Positions 17,801-23,337 of a stretch of 64,000 bases of DNA are shown here, piece after piece. The stretch spans positions 1,984,001 to 2,048,000 of the forward strand of contig NZ_AP025592.1 in the NCBI RefSeq assembly GCF_023169965.1. Reading direction: 5' to 3'. The notes below the pieces were generated by a model. It saw nothing but the letters and a program-made list of their open reading frames with translations. It ran no database searches and had not been told where the DNA came from. The translations under genes and the position numbers were made by a program. This DNA comes from Anaeromyxobacter paludicola (GTDB taxonomy: Bacteria; Myxococcota; Myxococcia; Myxococcales; Anaeromyxobacteraceae). The number at the start of each line of letters is the position of its first letter. Positions within the stretch are counted from its first letter, which is position 1.

Positions 17801-18986
17801 CCGGGGCGCCGGGCCAGCGCTGCACCAGCCGGTGGTGCACCAGGATCGACTCGCGGTCCTTGCCGTCGTCGAAGTAGAGCTGCGCGAGCTGCTTCAGCAT
17901 CTCGCGCCCGTCGCCGCCGCCCACCCGCACGAACTCCTGCTCGGCCGTCTGCGGCTGGCCGACGTGGCCGTAGGTGCGGACGTAGTCGCGGCGCGCCTCG
18001 CGGCCGAGGGCGAGCCGCTTCTCGGCCGGGACGCCGGCGGTGGGCTGCTCGCCGAGCGCGATCACCCGCTCGAACAGCTCGAGCGCGGCGCGGAGCTCGC
18101 CGAGGTTGTAGTCCACCCAGGCCTCCTTGTAGAGCGCGTAGCCCCGCACCGTGCTCTCGGCGGCGGCGGCGCGCCGGTAGGCCTCGCGCGCCGCGAGCAG
18201 CCGGCGCTCCCGGTCCGACTTCTCCGCCTCGTCGAACCACTGCTCGCCGAGGGCCACCCAGGCGTCGGGCACGAAGCGCGACCGCGGGAAGCGCGTGAGG
18301 AGCCGCTTGTAGGCGGCGGCGGCCTGCTTCGGCCGGTGCTGGCGCGAGAGGTTCTCGCCGAGGAAGAAGAGCACCTCGTCCATGCGCGGCCAGGCGGGGT
18401 AGCGCCGAACGATCTCGAGGTAGCGGCCGACCGCGGCCTCCTGCTCGTCGCGGGAGCGGGCCTCGAGGGCGCGCTTCTCGGCGGCGAGCGCGCGCGCCCG
18501 GTCGGCGCCGGTCCCGGGGCGGAGCGCCTCGTCGTCCTTCCGGTTGGCCTCGAAGAAGAGGTGCTGCGCCTCCTCCCAGTGCAGCTCGCCGAGCCGGAAG
18601 AGCCAGCCCGGGAGCTCGGCGTCGGCGCCGCCCAGCCGGATGAGCTCCTCGAGTCCGGCCATCTCCTCGCGCCGCTTGCCCGCCACCTCCACCTCGACCT
18701 GGTGGCGGAAGGCGTCGAAGGCGAGGGCCGGACGCCCCGCCCCCGGCGCGCGCCCCTTCGCCTCGATGCTGCCGGCGAGCGACGGGTCGGGGGCGGCGCT
18801 CCGCTTCCGGCCGAGCAGCTCGAGCGGGCTCGCCGCCGGGTCGGCGCCGCGGCGGGCGCCTCCGGGCGCGGGGGCGGCGACCGGCGCGGGCTCCGCCGCG
18901 CGGGCCGGCTCCGCCTCGGGCGCGCCGCCGGCGGGCGCCGCGGCGTCCCCGGCGGCGAGGAGCAGCGCGAGGAGGGCGGCGCTCAA
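14877..18986 (-). CDS. gltD: Gliding motility protein GltD (AgmU): large periplasmic TPR protein, possibly including a GltE-like part
   Basis: 1369 aa starting at TTG 18986, which overlaps the gltC stop (TTGA) and has GGGGAG about seven bases upstream. An upstream ATG in this frame would run through gltC and is not credible. It has a signal peptide (ALLALLLAAGDAAA), then an Ala/Pro-rich stretch, then many TPR units, for example WLFRLGELHWEEAQHLFFEA and PRSRFVPDAWVALGEQWFDE. The last 300 residues are regular TPRs (LALGVARRHQGKPEEALAAY). Myxococcus AgmU/GltD is periplasmic and, as I recall, about 150 residues shorter. No separate gltE is found between this gene and gltF. Confidence 0.87.
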   Translation of the reverse strand: MSAALLALLLAAGDAAAPAGGAPEAEPARAAEPAPVAAPAPGGARRGADPAASPLELLGRKRSAAPDPSLAGSIEAKGRAPGAGRPALAFDAFRHQVEVEVAGKRREEMAGLEELIRLGGADAELPGWLFRLGELHWEEAQHLFFEANRKDDEALRPGTGADRARALAAEKRALEARSRDEQEAAVGRYLEIVRRYPAWPRMDEVLFFLGENLSRQHRPKQAAAAYKRLLTRFPRSRFVPDAWVALGEQWFDEAEKSDRERRLLAAREAYRRAAAAESTVRGYALYKEAWVDYNLGELRAALELFERVIALGEQPTAGVPAEKRLALGREARRDYVRTYGHVGQPQTAEQEFVRVGGGDGREMLKQLAQLYFDDGKDRESILVHHRLVQRWPGAPDAALFQSRIVTAAGRLGKKELAVQQAGKFVDLVRAAERGGAAGDARQAEVLAAARREAENTLRTLAVQYHNEWRKTREPATAQLAADLYRDHLALFPEGPRAYEMGFFHAELLFALGRFQEAGDAYARVAALDPSARGGAPGRWLGDALEGAIFSYDAVLRATPGGAGPAPGQPEAHAARPWTKEERQLLDACLRYTARLPKGDKAVEATYQAARLRYRHDEPKEAAALFAAIALEHPRHPVAGYAANLLLDAENLLGDVRATGEWARRLYGRRELLEAHPELAADLVRVVEQSAFKLVEQEEKAGRYGEAARAYLAFATDWPGSGLAPTALFDAAVDFGKAGDLPRATAARRALWDRHPAHPLAARALLASGADAAALADFAGAADAYERYFAGWKAERDRAARPRRGARRGGDAPPAPQPRFEAKAAQDALHDAGVYREGLGQLARAEADRLAFVAAFPEASETPQVFRSLAGVYERQQAYGRAARQLEAFQRRWAPAGRPWFEAQQWIARLREEAGDAAGARRDRAVALRRWRQERAQAGEAGVALAAGALVDELDRPFAEYERIGLAVPARRLAARVAEKGRRLVDLQRRYTEVVKLEAAAPAVCALYRIGAGYQHFAAALVQAPVPAELRRDPELAKEYRAQLAAQAAAPRKKAVEGLALAVTQARAHGVASGCARGAAAALRELDPDAAAPAPERVPWPSFDAPPSPAERVLAEARAGQVVGDAPADRVRRGLARLVAGDAAGAAQLGREAVARDPRVKGAHALLARAALAQGQLDLAGLLALEAAKVDPADPWIPLVQGRVLERRGDANAAAATWRRAASGPGAPVLSRELVRLSLAREAWGEVGRGAEALAADDPRDAPARLALGVARRHQGKPEEALAAYAEAGRLAGDALPEVHLARAVLLAQDRHACEPARAELERYAALAGPATAADRRRLLAGCEERRVASSGQPGGPRQDERPAAAGKAP

Positions 18987-20776
18987 CGGCCGCTCCCCTG
19001 CTCCGGCGCGGCGCCCCCTGACTCGACCGGCGCGCGGCAGCCGCGCGTGAGCGTGTAGGTGTAGGTGCCGAGCTCGTCGCGCCAGAACTCGCCGTCGTAG
19101 GGCCAGTAGAGCTGCTCGTCCGAGACCGCGGTCGAGTAGCGGTAGGCGCGCAGCGCGTCGGGCCGCTTGCCGGTGGTGAGCGAGGCCTCGAGCGCCTCGC
19201 GCTCGCGCCGGGTCACCTCGATCCGGATCCGGAGCGCCTGCTGCAGGAGGTCCCGCAGCCCGTCGCGCTCGGCCTCGAGCTGCTGGCGCAGCCGCGCGCC
19301 GCCCTCGGCGGCGAGCCCGGCGCGCACGCCCGCGAGCGCGGCGGCCACCTTGCGCCCCAGCTCCGAGTCGCGGAACCCCGGGGAGAGGCGCGCCAGCCCC
19401 TCGCCGGCCTGGCGGTCGGCGGCGCGCGCGGCGAGGTCGAGCCGGCGCAGGCTGCGGTCGGTGAGCGCCGCCTTCACCACCCGCGGCGACAGCTCCGCCC
19501 CGCCCTCGCGCTCGGCCCGCGCGAAGGCGCCGAAGAGCGCCTCGGGCGGCCCGCTCCGGGCGGCGAGCCGCCCCAGCTCCGCCTGGAGCGGCCCGAAGTC
19601 CTTCGCGAAGTCCTCCAGGATCCGGCGCGCCTCCGGGAACCGGCAGTTCTCGTAGTAGATGATCGCCTTGAGCACGTAGGACTCGGGGAAGTACTCGTCC
19701 TTGAAGTACGAGGACTGGAGCGTGAGCAGGTTCCCGAGCGCCTTCTCGTAGTCGCCGATCCGGTAGTGGGCGTAGGAGGACTCCCAGAGCGCCTCGAGCC
19801 ACTCCTCGCCGCCCCACGGCAGCCGGTCGTAGTAGAAGATCGCGTAGCGGTTCTGCCGGTGCTCGTAGTGGATGCGCGCGAGCTGCAGGAACGCGAGCGA
19901 GCGCAGCCGCGGGTCGGAGGCCTCCCCGCGCCGCGGGTTGGTGATCCGCACCACCTCCTTGAACGACTCGAGCGCCGCCGGCTGATCGTCCTCGGCGTAG
20001 CGGACGAGCCCCTCGACGAAGCGGGCCTCGGCCGCCGCCACCGGCGCCATTCCGGGCCGGCCGGCGAGCCGGAGCGCGTCGGCGTAGCTCTGCCTCGCCT
20101 CCGCCCCGCGCCCCGCCTCCTCGAGCGCGCGCCCCCGCTCGTAGGCCCAGCGCGCCTGGGCCACCTCGAGCCGCCCCTCCGCCGCGGGCGGGAGCTCGAC
20201 CGCCGCCGCCCCGGCGAGCGCCAGCGCCACGCCGTGCTCGTTCGCGTGGTCGCGCTCGCCGAGCGCGACCAGCTCCTGCACCGCGAGCCCGGCGGCGGAG
20301 CCCGGGGCGGGATCGGCGAGGGCCGCCGCGAGCTCGGCCACCGCGACCTGGTCGAGCCCGAGCCCGGCGAGCGCCTGCGCGAGCACCACCGTCGCCTCGA
20401 GCCGCGCGCCGGCGCCGGCCGGGTCGCGCGCCACCGCGAAGGCGGCCTGCGCCCCCTCCTCGTACCGGCGCCGGTCCACGAGCTTCCGCGCCTCGGCGAG
20501 CCGCGGATCGGGGGCGTAGGGTGGGAGGGGCGCGAGCCGGCTCGGCGGCGCCGCGGCGCGCGCGGGCGGGACCGGGACCGCCTTCGGCGGGGGGGCGTCG
20601 GGCGCTCCGGCGCGCGGCCCGGGCTTCGCGGGGGCGGCCTTCGGCGGGCGGGCCTCGGAGGGCGGCGGCGCGGCCGGCTCGGAGAGGTCGAGACCGAGCC
20701 CCTGCGGCAGGGCCAGGCCCGGCGCGAGCGCGGCGGCGAGCGCGACGGCGAGCGGAGCGGTCCTCGGGCGGGTCAT
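18983..20776 (-). CDS. gltC: Gliding motility protein GltC: periplasmic TPR protein
   Basis: 597 aa with a signal peptide (VALAAALAPGLALPQ). The mature start GLDLSEP is followed by a Pro/Ala linker up to about residue 95, then TPR-like helices (YRIGDYEKALGNLLTLQ, ESYVLKAIIYYENCRFPEAR) and a coiled-coil-like segment near 480-530. The C-terminus (YDGEFWRDELGTYTYTLTRG) is distinctive and non-repetitive. There is no lipobox Cys, which argues against the TPR lipoprotein GltE. In Myxococcus, GltC is a periplasmic partner of the outer-membrane barrels GltA and GltB. The gene overlaps gltD by four bases and starts 14 bp after the gltA stop. It shares its GLDLSEP motif with GltB. Confidence 0.85.
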   Translation of the reverse strand: MTRPRTAPLAVALAAALAPGLALPQGLGLDLSEPAAPPPSEARPPKAAPAKPGPRAGAPDAPPPKAVPVPPARAAAPPSRLAPLPPYAPDPRLAEARKLVDRRRYEEGAQAAFAVARDPAGAGARLEATVVLAQALAGLGLDQVAVAELAAALADPAPGSAAGLAVQELVALGERDHANEHGVALALAGAAAVELPPAAEGRLEVAQARWAYERGRALEEAGRGAEARQSYADALRLAGRPGMAPVAAAEARFVEGLVRYAEDDQPAALESFKEVVRITNPRRGEASDPRLRSLAFLQLARIHYEHRQNRYAIFYYDRLPWGGEEWLEALWESSYAHYRIGDYEKALGNLLTLQSSYFKDEYFPESYVLKAIIYYENCRFPEARRILEDFAKDFGPLQAELGRLAARSGPPEALFGAFARAEREGGAELSPRVVKAALTDRSLRRLDLAARAADRQAGEGLARLSPGFRDSELGRKVAAALAGVRAGLAAEGGARLRQQLEAERDGLRDLLQQALRIRIEVTRREREALEASLTTGKRPDALRAYRYSTAVSDEQLYWPYDGEFWRDELGTYTYTLTRGCRAPVESGGAAPEQGSGR

Positions 20777-20789
20777 CTCGCGCCCTCCC

Positions 20790-21515
20790 CTAGCGCCCGC
20801 CGCCGAAGAAGAAGGACAGCCCGAGCTCGGTGAGGAGCTGCGACTGCGTGTCGGTGCGCCCCGCGAGCGGGATCCGGTACAGGTAGTCCTTGAGCTCGAG
20901 CCTGAGCGCCACCGAGCGGCCGAGGAAGACGCGGGCGCCGAGCCCGAGGTGACCGCCCATCGCCGAGTCGGTGGGCGGGGTGGCCCCGGCGGCGGCCGCG
21001 GTCCCGGCGGCGGTGGCGTCGAGCACGCGCCGGTAGGCGACGACGTCGCCGCCGGCGAGGAGCGAGAAGTCGAAGTGGATCACCTGCTCGGCGAAGAGGT
21101 TGAGCTTCCCGTAGATGGGGCTCACCTCGAGCTCCAGCCCGGCGAGCCAGTTCACGTGGCCGGGCACCTGGAACAGCTCGGCGTCGGTGGCGCTCCGGCA
21201 GCCGGCGTTGGAGCGGCAGACGTTGGTGGAGCCGGTGGCGACCGAGGGGCCGGTGGCGAAGCTGGCCGAGAGCCCGAGCAGCTCGGAGAAGTGGTACCCG
21301 CCCCGCAGGCCGAAGAGGTACTTCGAGAAGAAGGCGTCGTTGAGCGAGACCTGCGCGATGGGCGACAGCTCGAACCGCCCGGCCTTGCCGTAGAGCTGCC
21401 CCGCCACCGGGGGGATCCGGTTCTCGAAGGCGTCGGCGGCGCTCGCGCGCGCGGCGGCCGGGGCGAGGGCCAGCGCGGCGGCGAGGAGGGCGATGGGGCG
21501 GAGGCGCGCGGTCAC
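20790..21515 (-). CDS. gltA: Outer-membrane beta-barrel protein GltA (by gene order)
   Basis: 241 aa from GTG 21515, which overlaps the gltB stop as GTGA. Signal peptide LLAAALALAPAAARA. The protein is a small barrel with GGYHFSELLGLSASF and EVSPIYGKLNLFAEQVIHFD, and a C-terminus rich in Phe before Gly-Gly-Gly-Arg. It shares the SPIYGK...HFD...AG signature with the preceding gene, so the two are paralogues of the myxobacterial barrel family (TIGR04565-like). The GltA/GltB assignment follows the order gltK-gltB-gltA-gltC as I recall it for Myxococcus and could be reversed. Two Cys (CRSNAGC) may form a loop disulfide. Confidence 0.82.
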   Translation of the reverse strand: MTARLRPIALLAAALALAPAAARASAADAFENRIPPVAGQLYGKAGRFELSPIAQVSLNDAFFSKYLFGLRGGYHFSELLGLSASFATGPSVATGSTNVCRSNAGCRSATDAELFQVPGHVNWLAGLELEVSPIYGKLNLFAEQVIHFDFSLLAGGDVVAYRRVLDATAAGTAAAAGATPPTDSAMGGHLGLGARVFLGRSVALRLELKDYLYRIPLAGRTDTQSQLLTELGLSFFFGGGR

Positions 21516-22348
21516 GGGGTTCCGTAGTCGAAGCGGGTGGGCAGGAAGAAGGTGACCCCGAGCTGCGCGGTGACGAGCTTCTGGAGGGTGCTCGGCACGG
21601 TCAGGGACGGCTGGTCCGGGTAGAGCGTCGCGTCCACGCCGAGGTCGAGCGAGAGCCAGGAGCTCGGGTAGAAGCGGAACCCGGCGCCCAGGTCGCCGGC
21701 CGGGTGCGGCCCCTCGTTCCGGGGCGAGCCGCTGGTGGCGCTCCAGACCGCGCCCACGCCGGCCGCGAGGTACAGGTCGAAGTGGACGATGCGGCTGCCG
21801 AGCCAGGCCCCCTTGCCGTAGATGGGCGACCAGACGCCGTCGAGCATCGCCTTGGCCCGCAGCTGGCTCTCGAGGAGCTGGCTCTCGAAGGCGAGCTTCC
21901 CCTGGCGCACGTTGCCGGTGCGCACCGACCAGAAGTACCCGCCGTCGAGCTTGAGGGCGAAGCTCTCGGCCAGGTTGTACCCGAGGTGCCCCGCCACCCC
22001 GACCTTCTGGAAGAAGGCGTCGTTGAGCGAGCCCGGCGCGGCGAGCCCGAGCTCGAAGCGGCCGCGCTTGAGGAAGCCCTTGCGCTGCACCGCCTTCACG
22101 CGGTCCTCGAGCGCCGCGTCGCGCTCGCCGGTGTCGCCGATGGGCGAGCGGGCCTCGGCCGCGTCCGCGGCGGCGGGCGCGCGCGCCGGGGCGGGCGGCT
22201 CGTCGGCGCCGGCCTCGGGCGGGGGCGCGGCGCTCGCCGGCGGGCGCTCCGGCTCCGGCTCGGAGAGGTCGAGGCCGGGGACCTCCTGCGCGCGCGCGAG
22301 GAGCGGGAGCGCGAGGAGGAGGAGAGTGGCTGGACCCGCTCGAGGCAA
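21512..22348 (-). CDS. gltB: Outer-membrane beta-barrel protein GltB (by gene order), first gene of the operon
   Basis: 278 aa from TTG 22348 with GGGGGT upstream. Signal peptide LLLLALPLLARA. The mature protein opens with PGLDLSEPEPERP, then an acidic Pro/Ala linker to about residue 85, then a barrel with LKRGRFELGLAAPGSLNDAFF, GYNLAESFALKLDGGYF and SPIYGKGAWLGSRIVHFD. The N-terminal linker is longer than in GltA and may reach through the periplasm. A likely promoter lies 27-55 bp upstream. As the first gene of a nine-gene run it sets expression of the gliding complex. Confidence 0.83.
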   Translation of the reverse strand: MPRAGPATLLLLALPLLARAQEVPGLDLSEPEPERPPASAAPPPEAGADEPPAPARAPAAADAAEARSPIGDTGERDAALEDRVKAVQRKGFLKRGRFELGLAAPGSLNDAFFQKVGVAGHLGYNLAESFALKLDGGYFWSVRTGNVRQGKLAFESQLLESQLRAKAMLDGVWSPIYGKGAWLGSRIVHFDLYLAAGVGAVWSATSGSPRNEGPHPAGDLGAGFRFYPSSWLSLDLGVDATLYPDQPSLTVPSTLQKLVTAQLGVTFFLPTRFDYGTP

Positions 22349-22374
22349 CGCGACCCCCGTTCTGCTTCGGATGG

Positions 22375-22403
22375 ACGGTAGGGTCCGCTCGCGAGGCGGG
22401 CAA
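22375..22403 (-). promoter_or_regulatory. Likely promoter of the glt operon
   Basis: On the minus strand TTGCCC (22403-22398), a 17-bp spacer and TACCGT (22380-22375). The start point would fall near 22368, about 20 bases before the TTG of gltB. Further upstream at 22436-22451 is GAGGGG-AGAG-CCCCTC, a short inverted repeat between the divergent genes that could be an operator. Confidence 0.45.
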
Positions 22404-22495
22404 CGGAGCGGCCCCGCCGCGACCGCGCGCTCCCTGAGGGGAGAGCCCCTCGTTTCCCGACCGTCCGCTCGCCGGCGTGCTGACCTTCAGCGCCG

Positions 22496-22894
22496 ATGGG
22501 TGCTCGGTCGTGGCCGCCAGCCTGGATCGTGCTCGCGGGGGTCGTCCTCGCGTGCCAGCCCCCCGACGTGGGCCAGCCCTGCCCGGTGCACCTGCCGGCG
22601 CAGAACGGCGTGGCGACGAGCTGCGCCAACGTCCAGGGCGACTACCTCGAGACGGGCGTCACCGCCTGCGAGAACCTGGTCTGCATCGTCTCGCCCGCCA
22701 ACGGCGACCGGCGCATCACCTGCAACCCGGGCTACTGCTCGAAGCCCTGCGTCTCGGACGCCGACTGCGACACCTCGGCGACCGGGCTCGTCTGCCGCCA
22801 GGTGGTGCTCGACCCGGCGTTCATCGCCTCGATCCCGCAGAAGTACCTGGGCGACCTCAAGACCACGAGCTGGTGCGCCATCCCGCAGAAGTGA
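22496..22894 (+). CDS. Cys-rich lipoprotein, candidate GltK
   Basis: 132 aa. Lipoprotein signal VLAGVVLAC with lipidated Cys20, then ten further Cys in a mature domain with GYCSKPCVSDADCDTSATGLVC. It is divergent from gltB. In Myxococcus an outer-membrane lipoprotein gene, gltK, adjoins gltB, so position suggests GltK, which joins GltA, GltB, GltC and GltH at the outer membrane; the sequence alone does not prove it. ATG 22496 has no visible ribosome-binding site, but the signal peptide fixes the start. A CglC-type gliding lipoprotein is the alternative. Confidence 0.75.
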   Translation: MGARSWPPAWIVLAGVVLACQPPDVGQPCPVHLPAQNGVATSCANVQGDYLETGVTACENLVCIVSPANGDRRITCNPGYCSKPCVSDADCDTSATGLVCRQVVLDPAFIASIPQKYLGDLKTTSWCAIPQK

Positions 22895-22910
22895 GCGGGG
22901 GCGCCCGCGA

Positions 22911-23288
22911 TCAGTTCCGCTCCTGCGCCACCAGCTTTCGCGCCAGCTCCTCGCCCAGGCTCGCGGCCATGATCCCCTCCACCTTGGCGGCGAAGGCCGA
23001 CCGCGCCCGATCGTCGTCGAAGATGAAGCGGATGCCCATGCCGGTCGGGTCGCTCGCCTCGCCCACGCTGGCCCGGACCACCTCCCCGAGCAGCTCGAGC
23101 GGCTCCGCCTGCGCCGGGAGGGCGAGCCGGAACACGAAGCGGGTGCCGAGCGGGAGCGGGTGGGCGGTGGCGATGAAGGTGCCGCCCTTCGAGATGTTGC
23201 GCGTGTAGTCCGCGAAGAAGCGGTTGAGCCGCTTGTACTCGACCTTGAGCTCGATCGGAGCCCGCGGGTGCACGCGATTCTCTGCCAT
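22911..23288 (-). CDS. PilZ-domain protein of the myxobacterial TIGR02266 type
   Basis: 125 aa, a stand-alone PilZ domain. Both c-di-GMP-binding elements are present: RxxxR at Arg5-Arg9 (RVHPR) and NxSxxG at Asn31-Ser33-Gly36 (NISKGG). The remaining barrel strands (LGTRFVFRLALP, LELLGEVVRA, GMGIRFIF) follow the TIGR02266 pattern that Myxococcus carries in several copies, including the PlpA-type regulators of cell polarity and motility. It converges with the candidate gltK gene 16 bp away. A soluble c-di-GMP effector, and its place beside the gliding genes makes a motility role plausible but unproven. Confidence 0.85.
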   Translation of the reverse strand: MAENRVHPRAPIELKVEYKRLNRFFADYTRNISKGGTFIATAHPLPLGTRFVFRLALPAQAEPLELLGEVVRASVGEASDPTGMGIRFIFDDDRARSAFAAKVEGIMAASLGEELARKLVAQERN

Positions 23289-23337
23289 CAACCGGATGTT
23301 ACCCTGCGGCCTCGCCTCGGGCATAGTTCCTGGCGGA

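Noticed and set aside
14472-19058. 1528-codon plus-strand frame opposite gltD
   Set aside because: Antisense shadow with no recognisable fold; gltD has signal peptide, TPRs and a coupled start.
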